Under the pieces are notes generated by a model that did not search any database, was not told the origin of the DNA, and saw only the letters and a list, made by a program, of their open reading frames with translations. From CAVDRM01 sp963611355 (lineage in GTDB: Bacteria > Bacillota > Clostridia > Christensenellales > Aristaeellaceae), in NCBI GenBank assembly GCA_963611355.1, contig CAVDRM010000020.1:1-40247 (forward strand): DNA of 40,247 nucleotides. The letters run 5' to 3'. Shown here piece after piece: positions 1-8,771 of this stretch. How positions within the stretch are numbered: position 1 is the stretch's first letter; each line of letters starts with the position of its first letter. The translations under genes were made by a program, and so were the position numbers.

Positions 1-177
1 TATCCGCTCCTCTCCGGCCTGCACCTCTATTCTCCCAGAACTATTTTACGCTAATATTTTTTCCATTGTCCCCGATATCTCAGCTGCCATATTCAACACA
101 CACGTTCAAAAGATGCTCTTGCATTCTGACACATTCATGAAATTTCTGTAAAAATCATGCAGCATCGCGCTTTCGGT

Positions 178-206
178 TTGCTTTTCCCCGCAAACTATCC
201 TATAAT
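178..206 (+). promoter_or_regulatory. Promoter of the GT-C-like membrane protein gene
   Basis: TTGCTT (178-183) and a perfect TATAAT (201-206) are separated by 17 nt. Transcription should begin near 213, just before the GGAGGG at 217-222. This rules out the upstream in-frame ATG at 157 as the start of the following gene. Confidence 0.75.
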
Positions 207-228
207 AAATCGGATTGGAGGGAAATGC

Positions 229-2232
229 GTGGCGGCTGTTTTTTATGTTTTGATTTATCTGTTGGCGGGATGCTTTATCGTCCGCTGTCTTTTGCCCCAA
301 AAAAGGCTGACGATTCGGGTATGGCTCGGACTGTCGCTGGGCGTTCTTTTATGTATGTGGCTGCCAGCGCTTGCGGCGCTCATAGACGCTTTTTCCGTGC
401 GCGGGCATTTACTGGCTCTGCTTCCGCTGACGGCGCTGTGCGCAGCAGCTTATTTTCTAAGAAGCAGGCTGCCCGCCGTGCGCTTTGACGAAAAGGACAA
501 GGCACTGCTGCCGCCGCTTCTTTTTGTGGCGCTTCCGATGACGTTGCTGGGGCTTTATTTGCTTTGCACACATGTCATTCGGCCGGAAACGGACGGCTCG
601 CTGCACGTCGGACAAAGCACCTACGGCGATTTAAATCTGCATCTGTCAATCATCTCCTCCCTTCGCAACGCGCATTTTCCGGCAGACTATTCCATTTATC
701 CCGGCACGCGGCTTTGCTATCCGTTTTTGACAGACAGCTTTTCAACGACCTTTATGCTGTTCGGTCTGCCCCTGCGGGCTGCCGTCATCGTTCCCAGCGT
801 GCTTTTGCTGGCGCTTGTTTTTTCCGGATATGTTCTGCTGGCGGCACGGCTTGCGGACACGCGGCGTGGCGCCGTGCTGGCGGCGCTACTGTTTTTTATC
901 AACGGCGGGCTGGGGTTCGTCTATATTTTCGATATGCAGAACGTCTCCCTCGGCAGCTACGGCAACAATCAGCTTCAGGCATTTTCTTCGCTGTCCGGAC
1001 GGCTTAAAAATGTGCTGGATGGTTGGTATCAGGCGCCGACCAACCATACGGAATTTACGCAGTATAACCTTCGCTGGAGCAATGTCATTGCCGATATGCT
1101 GATTCCGCAGCGCACGACGATGGGCGGCTGGGCAATGCTCCTGCCGTGCCTGTATCTCCTATATGATTTTTGCGCCGACAGCCTTTGGACACCGGATACG
1201 GGAAAGCCGATTAACACGCGGCAGTGCGTCCTGCTGGGCGTTATGGCCGGCGCGCTGCCGATGGTGCATACGCATTCCTACGCGGCACTGGCAATGATTT
1301 CTTTGGGCTTTATGGCGTATCAGCTTCTCCATTCAAAGCAAAAAAAGCACTGCTTTGCGGAATGGCTTTTGTATGGCGGCATTGCGGCTGTTTTATCCGT
1401 GCCGCAGCTCATCACCTGGACATTTTCGCAGACCTCCGACAACGGGAACTTTCTTATCTTTCAATTCAACTGGGTTAACAACCTGTACGGAAACGGCATG
1501 CAGGACGGCTATTTCTGGTTTTACCTGAAGAACATCGGCCTGCCGTTCGTGCTTTTGCTCCTATCGCTGCTTGAAAAAAATCAAAAGCGGCGGCTGATTG
1601 CCTCCGGTGCGTTTGTTGCCTTTATATTGGCTGAATTCATCCGCTTTCAGCCCAACCAGTATGACAATAACAAGCTGTTCTATGTCTGGTATATGCTGTG
1701 CGCGGTGCTGGCAGCGGACTATGCCGTTTCGCTCTTTGACAGGCTGCGCGGCCTGCGCTCACGCTATGCCTTGGCAGTTCTGTGCTGCTTTGTGTTCTTC
1801 TGCTCCGGCACGCTGTCCATCGCAAGAGAATGCGTCAGCGACTATCGTCTTTTCTCCGCGGAGGAGTCAGAGGCGGGAGCATTCATCGAAGAAAACACCT
1901 CGCAGGACGCTGTGTTCATGACAGGCGACCAGCATATCAATCCGGCGTCTTCTCTGGCGGGCCGCACCATCGTCTGCGGGCCGGGGCTGTGGCTGAACTG
2001 GCACGGGTTTGATATTTCGGACAGATGCGCTGAAATCGCGGAATTTTATGAAGACCCTGCCGCCCATTCAGACACGCTGAAAAAATACAATGTTTCCTAT
2101 ATTATGGTCAGCAGCTATGAGCGGTCGGACTATGCGGTCGATGATGAGGCGCTGGATGCGCTGTTTGAGCTTGTCTTTGAGAGCGGCTGCGGTGAGGTGC
2201 GCATCTACAAGGCGGAGGCTGCGGCGGAATGA
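229..2232 (+). CDS. Polytopic membrane protein, putative GT-C-type glycosyltransferase
   Basis: This gene encodes a protein of about 667 residues with many hydrophobic segments spread along its length, ending in a soluble C-terminal domain of about 120 residues. A D-L-N-L-H motif at residues 134-138 lies in an extracytoplasmic loop after the first membrane segments, where GT-C glycosyltransferases carry their catalytic acidic motif. GT-C enzymes use polyprenyl-phosphate sugars outside the membrane. The exact family and substrate are not recognisable. The GTG start at 229 is chosen because GGAGGG lies 6 nt upstream and the promoter lies inside any longer version. The stop overlaps the start of the next gene by 4 nt, and a GtrA-like gene follows, which fits an envelope-glycan cassette. 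The membrane nature is seen; the transferase activity is inferred. Confidence 0.7.
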   Translation: MAAVFYVLIYLLAGCFIVRCLLPQKRLTIRVWLGLSLGVLLCMWLPALAALIDAFSVRGHLLALLPLTALCAAAYFLRSRLPAVRFDEKDKALLPPLLFVALPMTLLGLYLLCTHVIRPETDGSLHVGQSTYGDLNLHLSIISSLRNAHFPADYSIYPGTRLCYPFLTDSFSTTFMLFGLPLRAAVIVPSVLLLALVFSGYVLLAARLADTRRGAVLAALLFFINGGLGFVYIFDMQNVSLGSYGNNQLQAFSSLSGRLKNVLDGWYQAPTNHTEFTQYNLRWSNVIADMLIPQRTTMGGWAMLLPCLYLLYDFCADSLWTPDTGKPINTRQCVLLGVMAGALPMVHTHSYAALAMISLGFMAYQLLHSKQKKHCFAEWLLYGGIAAVLSVPQLITWTFSQTSDNGNFLIFQFNWVNNLYGNGMQDGYFWFYLKNIGLPFVLLLLSLLEKNQKRRLIASGAFVAFILAEFIRFQPNQYDNNKLFYVWYMLCAVLAADYAVSLFDRLRGLRSRYALAVLCCFVFFCSGTLSIARECVSDYRLFSAEESEAGAFIEENTSQDAVFMTGDQHINPASSLAGRTIVCGPGLWLNWHGFDISDRCAEIAEFYEDPAAHSDTLKKYNVSYIMVSSYERSDYAVDDEALDALFELVFESGCGEVRIYKAEAAAE

Positions 2233-2477
2233 TTGAGCGTTTTTTGCGGTATTCCCTGCGGCATAATCGGGCGGTACGCGCATTGGTGATGGATGAAACG
2301 ATGCGGTATGAAACGCTGACGGTCATTGCGCTGGACGAAACGAGCGTATCCTACATCACGGCCGGACGAAAAAAGCCGAAAACAATGCCGCTGGACAGGA
2401 TACTGGCTGTTTCCTATGCGCGGGGCGACGACGGGGACACACTCAAAAATCAGGAAAAGGAGCGGGCTGATGATTGA
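2229..2477 (+). CDS. Conserved-type hypothetical protein, 82 residues
   Basis: A small soluble basic protein whose ATG overlaps the stop of the preceding membrane-protein gene (ATGA), which points to translational coupling. It has no membrane segment and no cysteine. The middle (residues about 25-65) looks like a short all-beta module: a hydrophobic strand, a turn with G-R-K-K, and the segment P-L-D-R-I-L-A-V-S-Y-A-R-G-D. I do not recognise a named family. Its end overlaps the start of the GtrA-like gene by 8 nt, so all three genes should be made from one mRNA. The tight overlaps on both sides support a real gene. Confidence 0.7.
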   Translation: MIERFLRYSLRHNRAVRALVMDETMRYETLTVIALDETSVSYITAGRKKPKTMPLDRILAVSYARGDDGDTLKNQEKERADD

Positions 2478-2970
2478 AAAGCTGAAAGCACTGCTGTCGG
2501 ATGCCGAGAAGAGGCGGGAGCTGCTCCTGTACGTCTTCTTCGGGGTGCTGACGACAGCCGTGAATTGGGGAACATATACGCTGCTGACGGTCTGCCTTGG
2601 ACTGGAAAGACTCGACATTCATTCGCAGGAATATCGCCTGCTGGCGACCGTCTCCAGCGCGGCCGGATGGATAATCTCCGTGCTGTTTGCCTACATGACC
2701 AACCGCCGCTTTGTCTTTCAGAGCAAAAAGACGCTCAAGGACGGGGCATTCAAGGAATTCGGCCTGTTCGTTTCGGCGCGGGTCATGAGCCTTCTGCTGT
2801 TTGACTTGGCGCTTTTTTATCTGCTGCTCGCCGTTTTGCCGGATTTTTCCTTTGTGCTGACTCGGGATCAGTGGATTAAGCTGATGATGAATGCGCTGGT
2901 GGTTGTTTTCAATTATGCTGCCAGCAAATGGGTCATCTTCGGCAGGAAAAAGGACGGTACAGGTAAATAA
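2470..2970 (+). CDS. GtrA-like membrane protein
   Basis: A 166-residue protein with about four hydrophobic segments and the GtrA-family signature: an early F-F-G-V-L-T-T-A-V-N-W segment, then Y-M-T-N-R-R-F-V-F-Q after the second segment, and N-Y-A-A-S-K-W-V-I-F near the end. GtrA-like proteins are small integral membrane proteins thought to move lipid-linked sugars across the membrane or assist in it. The start at 2470 is preceded by AAGGAG (2457-2463) and overlaps the preceding small gene. A longer in-frame start at 2326 would lie deep inside that gene and has no ribosome binding site. A GtrB-type transferase, the usual partner, is not in the window; the upstream GT-C-like protein may be the partner that uses the lipid-linked sugar. 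Confidence 0.85.
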   Translation: MIEKLKALLSDAEKRRELLLYVFFGVLTTAVNWGTYTLLTVCLGLERLDIHSQEYRLLATVSSAAGWIISVLFAYMTNRRFVFQSKKTLKDGAFKEFGLFVSARVMSLLLFDLALFYLLLAVLPDFSFVLTRDQWIKLMMNALVVVFNYAASKWVIFGRKKDGTGK

Positions 2971-2972
2971 CG

Positions 2973-3000
2973 GAAAGATTGTAAAATTTACTTTCTTTTT
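2973..3000 (+). terminator. Possible weak terminator after the gtrA-like gene
   Basis: GAAAG (2973-2977) and CTTTC (2991-2995) bracket an AT-rich loop that can pair internally, followed by five T. The stem is short and AT-rich, so termination would be partial at best. Confidence 0.3.
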
Positions 3001-3002
3001 CG

Positions 3003-3031
3003 TTGACAAAAATGAAATAGTACCGTAATAT
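3003..3031 (+). promoter_or_regulatory. Promoter of the BIG2/LRR surface protein gene
   Basis: A perfect TTGACA (3003-3008), 17-nt spacer and TAATAT (3026-3031). AAGGAGG at 3067-3073 serves the ATG at 3082. This is among the strongest promoters in the window. Confidence 0.8.
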
Positions 3032-3081
3032 ATAGATTGCAGTTGAATATCCTTTACCTATTTTTCAAGGAGGTTGGACAT

Positions 3082-6000
3082 ATGAGAGAAGGAACCATCC
3101 TGCGGCGTCTGCTGGCGCTCGTGACGGCTTTGATGCTGATGCTCGGCACGATGCCGCTTTCGACTGCTGCGGCAGAGGAAACGACCGAGGTGCTGACTGA
3201 GGAAGTCCTTGCCAGCAATCCGGCCGTTGAGGAAACAAAGGAAGCAGAGCAGCCGAAAGCTCCGGCTGAAGAAGCGCCTGCGGAAGACACAAGTTCCGAA
3301 CAGAAGCAGGAAGAGCCTGCGCCCGAGCAGGAGGAGAGCGTTCCGAGCGAAGAAACCGCTCCGAACGAAGAGCCTGCGCAGGAGGAAGAAACTGAGCCCT
3401 CCGAAGAGCCGCAAGAAGCGGCGGAGGTCACGGTTTATTTCGTGTACGATTCCGCCCTGTACGGAAAAACTGAAGATGAGCTTTTCAAGCTGGCCGAGGA
3501 TAAGGCGGACGGCGTGAAGACCGTCACCGCAAAGGTCGGAGACACCCTTTCCAAGCCCTCCGTTCCTGCCTTGGCGGGCTATCGTCTGGACGGCTGGTAT
3601 AAAGATGCGTCCTGCACCAAGGAATGGCGTTTCTCCGTTGATTTGGTCGGCGAAAAGACGCTCATCCTGTATGCGAACTGGGTCAAAGAGGCAGCCGAAG
3701 AAGAGGCTCCCGTTATTGATGAAGAACCCTCATCTGCCGAGGAAGAGCTTCCCGTTGAGGAAGAAATTCCCGTTATCGATGAAGAAATCCCCGTCATTGA
3801 CGAAGACGAAGTCCCTGTTATCGATGAGGACTTCATTATTGAAGAGCTTCCCGTTGAGGAAGACATGGCCGAGGACGAAGACTTTGCCCAGGAGGATAAC
3901 GGCGAGGCAGGCGAGAACGGGCTGCCCACGGCTGTTTATCTGTATACTGGGGACGGAGTAAAAGTTTCCGGTGCCACCTATGACCTGCCTGTTGGCGAGT
4001 CCGTTACCCTTGAGGTGCGCTTTTTCCCCGATTCCGCCACGGACACGATGGCGGCAAAGAACGCATGGACGCCGGCAGCATCCGCGTTCATCACGCTTGA
4101 GGATAACGGGGACGGCTCGGCGACCATTACCGCCAGTGAGACCAAAATCGGAAAGGTCCGGGTAACGGCGCGCACTGCGCACAATAAAACGGCGTACTGC
4201 TTCATCAATGTTTACGACCCGAACATCCCGACGGGCGTAAGCATCAAGGATGTGGAAGACGCGGAAATGGGTACAAACTATGTGCCCATCAACTCTGAAG
4301 ACGTGCAGCTTGAATGCGAGGTGCTGCCGGAGGACTTGGACGACCAGTACAAGGACGTCACTTGGTCAATCACTGCCGGCGGAACGAGCGCAAAAATCGA
4401 TAAGGAAACCGGTATTCTGACCACCACCGCGAAGACCGGAACGGTCACGGTGAAGGCTGTCACGAAAAAGGGCGGCCGCATCGCTGTTCTGAAGCTGACC
4501 GTTTACGACCCGTCCGTGCCGCAGTCAGTCGTGCTGTGTGATGCGGAATCCGGCGAAGAGCTTCCCGCCAACACGACCATTGAGCTGCCGCTGATGGATG
4601 AAATGGATCTGCTGGCGAAGGCGCTGCCCGAAGCCGCCGACCAGGATGTGACCTGGGCTTCTTCCAGCCGTCTCTATGTGTCCGTTGATGAAAACGGTCA
4701 TGTTATTGGCCTCAAGGAAGGCACGGCCACCATCAGCGCCACAACAAAGACCGGCAAGAAGAAGGCTTCCGTGAAGGTTCATGTGTATGACCCCTACAAG
4801 CCGCAGTCTGTGACAATTGACCAGTTCGGCACGGTCGAGCTGGCGCTCCAGGACACCCTGCAGGTCAATCACGAAGTGCTGCCCGAAACCGCCAACCCGA
4901 ATGTCACCTGGTCGTCCTCCAACACAAAGGTAGCGACCGTGAATGCCGACGGTCTTGTAACGCCCGTTGCCGAGGGCACGGTGACCATCAAGGTCAAGAC
5001 CGATTATCTGGGCAGAACCGCCTCCTTTAAGGTCAAAGTCTATGACCCCTTCAAGCCCACCAAAATTGTGCTGAGTGAATCCGGCACGCTGAAGGTCGAT
5101 ATTAAGGACGCTGTTGACCTGACGGTCACGCAGTATCCTTTGGAGACTGCGGACAGCGAAATCATCTGGAAGTCCTCCAACGCCAAGATTGCCTCCATTG
5201 AAGAGGGCGACGGCACCAAGGAGGGCGCACACATCACCCTGCACAAAAAGGGTACTGTGACCATCACCGCCACGGCCAAGAGCGGGGGCAAGAGCGCAAA
5301 GGTCAAACTCAAAATTTCCGATCCCTATGAGCCGACCGGCATCACGCTGAACAGAAAAGGCACTTATAATTTAGCTGTCGATGATTCTTTGGAGACGACC
5401 TACACCCTGAAGCCCGCACAGGCGGAATCCGAAGTTACGTTCAAATCCTCTAATGCAAAAATCGCCACCGTGGATGAGAGCGGTACAGTGACCGGCGTAT
5501 CCGAGGGCACCGTCACCATCACGGCGACAATCGTCAAAACCGGCAAGAAGGCGACCTACAAGGTCAAGGTCAACGACCCCTATAAGCCGACCAAAATCAC
5601 CCTGACCCAGACGGGAACGGTGACGCTTACCTTCGGCGAAACGCTGGATGTCGCCGCTGTTCTTTTCCCCGAAGGCACGGCAAAGTCCAAGGTGATTTGG
5701 ACGAGCAGCAACAAGACCGTTGCCACCGTCGCCTATGAGGACGGTACGGATGACGATTCTCTTGTCGCCCTCGTAAAAGCGTGCGAAAAGGAAGGCACGG
5801 CGACCATCACCGCTAAGACCGTGAAGAACAGCAAGAGCGCCACCTTCAAGGTACAGGTCATCGACCCAGCAAAGCCCTCCAAGCTCACGCTGGATTATAC
5901 CGGCACGGTACCGGCGGAGACCTTCAGCCCCTTCAACGTAACCGCGGCCGTGTATCCGGACACGGCAACACAGGAGGTCGAATGGATAAGCAGCAAGCCG

Positions 6001-8637
6001 ACCGTTGCCGAGGTCAGCGAAGACGGTATCGTGACCCCCATCAGCAAGGGCACGGCCAAGATTACGGCGAAGGTCAAGGGTTACCCCGCCACGACGGCGT
6101 TCTTTACCGTCGTCGTGACCGACCCCTATGAACCGTCCGGCATCGTCCTGACCCCCAGCCAGGAAACACAGCTTGAAATCTACGGCTCGATGAGCATTGA
6201 ATATATGCTGGAATCCGCCACAGGCTTTGCCAGAAGCGGCGTCACTTGGACGACCTCTAATGACAAAATCGTGACCATTTCCGCCGAGGAAACGGAGGAC
6301 GGAGAAAACAGCATTACCGTGACGGGTGTTGCGGAAGGCCGCGCCAAGATTACGGCGAAAACCAAGTCCGGCAACCGCACGGCCTATGTTTACATCAATG
6401 TCATCGACCCCTATAAGCCGACCGCGCTTTCCATCAACCGCACCGGCTCACAGACCGTCAACGCAAAATACAACAAGGCCGAGGAATGCTATGAGCTGAT
6501 TGACAGCTTCCCCATCGTGGCAACCGTGACCCCTGCCTCCGTTGACCAAAGCAGCATCAAATGGACAAGCTCGAAGACAAACGTTGCCGATATTTCCGAG
6601 GAAGGCCCTGTCCCGACCCTGACCATCAAGGGAACGGGCAGCACCGTCATCACCGCCAAATGCGGCACACTCAGAGCCTACTTTACGCTCACCGTCACGG
6701 ACAAGTCCCTGCCGACCGCCTTAACGCTTAACTATGCGGGAACGCAGACGCTGAATTTGGGCAGCGGCAGCGGCATCCCCGGCGATGAGCTGCGCGTTGT
6801 GGCGACCCTGACCCCCAATAATGAAATCGTCCGCGACGCGACGGACATCGTGTGGACGTCCTCCAATGAATCCGTTGCAACGGTTGAAGCTCTCAGCGCC
6901 GCCGAGCTGAATGAAGCCAACGGCGAGTACGAAGGTTTCTGCGTCAGCGTGAAGCCCGTGAAGGAGGGACGCGCCGTCATCTCCGCCGCGACGAGCCGCG
7001 GCAGCAAGCGCGCTTCCTTTATCGTCGAGGTCGTTGACCCCTTCAAGGCCACGGCCATCCTGCTGACCCCCGATGTAACGCAGAACATCTCCATCGGCGG
7101 CACGGTGGATATCAAATATTCACTGATCCCCGCCAACTCCAACAGCACCGTCCGGTGGACCTCCAGCAACCCCTCCGTTGCCTATGTGACCGAGCCCATA
7201 TTGGAGGACGGTCAGGAGAATGCCAACACCGTACGGATTACGGGCGTTTCAAACGGTACCGCCGTTATCACGGCAACGGCCAGCAGCGGCGTATATGCCA
7301 AATTGACCGTGAATGTGACCAGAGCCGAGGGTGATGAAACCGGAGAAAACTGGAACTACGAAATCGACGGCGATAGAATCATCATCACCGGCTACAGAGG
7401 CACGGACAGCACCGTCGTTATCCCCAATTCCATCAACAGCGTGCCTGTGACGGAAATCAGGAGCTTCGGCGCAAAGACCGGCGTGACCAAAATCATCTTC
7501 GGCGAAAACGTGACGGAAATCGGCGCAGAAGCCTTCAATGGCTGCACCACGCTGAAGACTGTGGTTCTGAATCAGGGGCTTGAGTCTATCGGCGACAGAG
7601 CGTTCTACGGCACGCGCATCACCAGTCTGACCCTGCCGTCTACCGTGGAAACGGCAGACAGCGAGAGCTTCTACGGCATGAAGTCGCTGGCGGAAATCAG
7701 TGTGAACGAGGAAAGCAACACCTTTGTCACCCGCGGCGGCGTCCTGCTGACAGCAGATAAGAGCACTTTGATTCTCTATCCCGCTGCCAAGAGCGGAACG
7801 ACCTATACCGTCTATGAGGATGTCACCACCATCCAGAAGCACGCCTTTGCCAATGTCGGGCTGACCGGCATTACCATCTCCAAAAACGTGACGAGCATTG
7901 AACCGGATGCATTTAACAATGCTTCTGCTTTGAGCAGCATCACCGTAGCGAGCGGCAATGCGGTCTACAGCGCCGACGACGGCATCCTCTTTGAAGGCAG
8001 CACGCTCTTCCTCTATCCGACGGCCAAGACGAAGTCCTCCTACACCATGCCGGACACCGTGACGGCTGTTGCTTCCGGCGCGTTCATCAACAACACCGTT
8101 CTTGCAACGCTGCATATCGGCGAAAACGTGACCGACCTGCCCGCCGATGCCATCAAGGGCTGCGCAAACCTGAGCATCCTGTACATTCCTGCAGGCGTAA
8201 CGGAAAATGCGGAGACAATCATGAGCAACTGTCCTGCCCTGACCACCGTCATCGTGGCCAACGGCAACAGTGCATACTCCTCCGACAGCGGCGTTCTGCT
8301 GAATGCGGACGGCACGGAAATCATCAAGTGCCCTGTCCGCCGCTCCACGCCCTACACTGCCAAACAGGGCGTCACGAAGGTCTGTGAGCAGGCGTTCATG
8401 GACTGCTCCGTCCTGACCAGCGTGAGCCTGGCAGAGGGGCTTGAGTCTATCGGTAAGCAGGCGTTCGCCAACTGCGCGAAGCTCTCCTCCGTCACCCTGC
8501 CCAAGTCCCTGGCGGATGAAAACATCGATACGACCGCGTTTGAAAACATCACCAGCATCGTAACGATTTACGCCCCCGCGGGCAGCGGCGCAATTAACTA
8601 TGCGACCCGCAAGAACATCGCTTATGTAGAGCAATAA
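3082..8637 (+). CDS. Large secreted protein with 12 BIG2-like Ig domains and BspA-type LRRs
   Basis: This gene encodes a secreted protein of 1851 residues. A signal peptide (residues 1 to about 31, ending A-A-A-E-E) is followed by a Glu/Pro-rich stretch, a Listeria-Bacteroides-type repeat module (about 115-203, with G-Y-R-L-D-G-W-Y), an acidic tract holding four P-V-I-D-E units, then twelve bacterial Ig-like (BIG2) domains (about 281-1413). The Ig domains have recurring W-x-S-S-N-x-x-V-A-x-V cores and D-P-Y-K-P-T linkers. The last 430 residues are BspA-type leucine-rich repeats (A-F-x-G-C-x-x-L-x-x-V). Such proteins are usually surface or secreted adhesins. No LPxTG motif, SLH domain or C-terminal membrane segment is visible, so the mode of attachment is unknown. 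The start at 3082 has AAGGAGG 8 nt upstream and begins the signal peptide. The gene is monocistronic, between a strong promoter and a terminator. Confidence 0.9.
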   Translation: MREGTILRRLLALVTALMLMLGTMPLSTAAAEETTEVLTEEVLASNPAVEETKEAEQPKAPAEEAPAEDTSSEQKQEEPAPEQEESVPSEETAPNEEPAQEEETEPSEEPQEAAEVTVYFVYDSALYGKTEDELFKLAEDKADGVKTVTAKVGDTLSKPSVPALAGYRLDGWYKDASCTKEWRFSVDLVGEKTLILYANWVKEAAEEEAPVIDEEPSSAEEELPVEEEIPVIDEEIPVIDEDEVPVIDEDFIIEELPVEEDMAEDEDFAQEDNGEAGENGLPTAVYLYTGDGVKVSGATYDLPVGESVTLEVRFFPDSATDTMAAKNAWTPAASAFITLEDNGDGSATITASETKIGKVRVTARTAHNKTAYCFINVYDPNIPTGVSIKDVEDAEMGTNYVPINSEDVQLECEVLPEDLDDQYKDVTWSITAGGTSAKIDKETGILTTTAKTGTVTVKAVTKKGGRIAVLKLTVYDPSVPQSVVLCDAESGEELPANTTIELPLMDEMDLLAKALPEAADQDVTWASSSRLYVSVDENGHVIGLKEGTATISATTKTGKKKASVKVHVYDPYKPQSVTIDQFGTVELALQDTLQVNHEVLPETANPNVTWSSSNTKVATVNADGLVTPVAEGTVTIKVKTDYLGRTASFKVKVYDPFKPTKIVLSESGTLKVDIKDAVDLTVTQYPLETADSEIIWKSSNAKIASIEEGDGTKEGAHITLHKKGTVTITATAKSGGKSAKVKLKISDPYEPTGITLNRKGTYNLAVDDSLETTYTLKPAQAESEVTFKSSNAKIATVDESGTVTGVSEGTVTITATIVKTGKKATYKVKVNDPYKPTKITLTQTGTVTLTFGETLDVAAVLFPEGTAKSKVIWTSSNKTVATVAYEDGTDDDSLVALVKACEKEGTATITAKTVKNSKSATFKVQVIDPAKPSKLTLDYTGTVPAETFSPFNVTAAVYPDTATQEVEWISSKPTVAEVSEDGIVTPISKGTAKITAKVKGYPATTAFFTVVVTDPYEPSGIVLTPSQETQLEIYGSMSIEYMLESATGFARSGVTWTTSNDKIVTISAEETEDGENSITVTGVAEGRAKITAKTKSGNRTAYVYINVIDPYKPTALSINRTGSQTVNAKYNKAEECYELIDSFPIVATVTPASVDQSSIKWTSSKTNVADISEEGPVPTLTIKGTGSTVITAKCGTLRAYFTLTVTDKSLPTALTLNYAGTQTLNLGSGSGIPGDELRVVATLTPNNEIVRDATDIVWTSSNESVATVEALSAAELNEANGEYEGFCVSVKPVKEGRAVISAATSRGSKRASFIVEVVDPFKATAILLTPDVTQNISIGGTVDIKYSLIPANSNSTVRWTSSNPSVAYVTEPILEDGQENANTVRITGVSNGTAVITATASSGVYAKLTVNVTRAEGDETGENWNYEIDGDRIIITGYRGTDSTVVIPNSINSVPVTEIRSFGAKTGVTKIIFGENVTEIGAEAFNGCTTLKTVVLNQGLESIGDRAFYGTRITSLTLPSTVETADSESFYGMKSLAEISVNEESNTFVTRGGVLLTADKSTLILYPAAKSGTTYTVYEDVTTIQKHAFANVGLTGITISKNVTSIEPDAFNNASALSSITVASGNAVYSADDGILFEGSTLFLYPTAKTKSSYTMPDTVTAVASGAFINNTVLATLHIGENVTDLPADAIKGCANLSILYIPAGVTENAETIMSNCPALTTVIVANGNSAYSSDSGVLLNADGTEIIKCPVRRSTPYTAKQGVTKVCEQAFMDCSVLTSVSLAEGLESIGKQAFANCAKLSSVTLPKSLADENIDTTAFENITSIVTIYAPAGSGAINYATRKNIAYVEQ

Positions 8638-8650
8638 GCATTCCCTATCA

Positions 8651-8680
8651 AGCCGGAGGTCTTCAGCGCCTCCGGCTTTT
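8651..8680 (+). terminator. Intrinsic terminator of the BIG2/LRR gene
   Basis: GCCGGAGG (8652-8659) pairs perfectly with CCTCCGGC (8669-8676) across a 9-nt loop, followed by TTTT. Confidence 0.85.
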
Positions 8681-8696
8681 GTACTTCGCAAAACGG

Positions 8697-8724
8697 TTGC
8701 AATTCCCGGCGGATGTGATATAAT
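8697..8724 (+). promoter_or_regulatory. Promoter of fba (extended -10)
   Basis: TTGCAA (8697-8702), 16-nt spacer and TATAAT (8719-8724), with an extended -10 TG at 8716-8717. Confidence 0.8.
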
Positions 8725-8732
8725 AAAGCATG

Positions 8733-8747
8733 CGTGTGTCACACACG
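8733..8747. promoter_or_regulatory. Palindromic operator-like site at the fba transcription start
   Basis: CGTGTGT-C-ACACACG is a perfect 15-nt odd palindrome beginning about 8 nt after the -10 box, so it covers the expected transcription start of fba. The position suits a repressor site. It could also be a short 5' RNA hairpin. The binding protein is unknown. Confidence 0.5.
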
Positions 8748-8771
8748 AATTGTAAATAGGAGGGTTTCGCT

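Noticed and set aside
1..150. Possible divergent minus-strand promoter (TAAAAT near position 50) for a gene to the left
   Set aside because: The -35 match is weak (GGGACA at 18 nt), and any gene would lie outside the window.
7249..8742. 497-residue minus-strand frame opposite the LRR part of the surface protein
   Set aside because: It is a shadow of a repetitive coding region and shows no recognisable motif or start signals.
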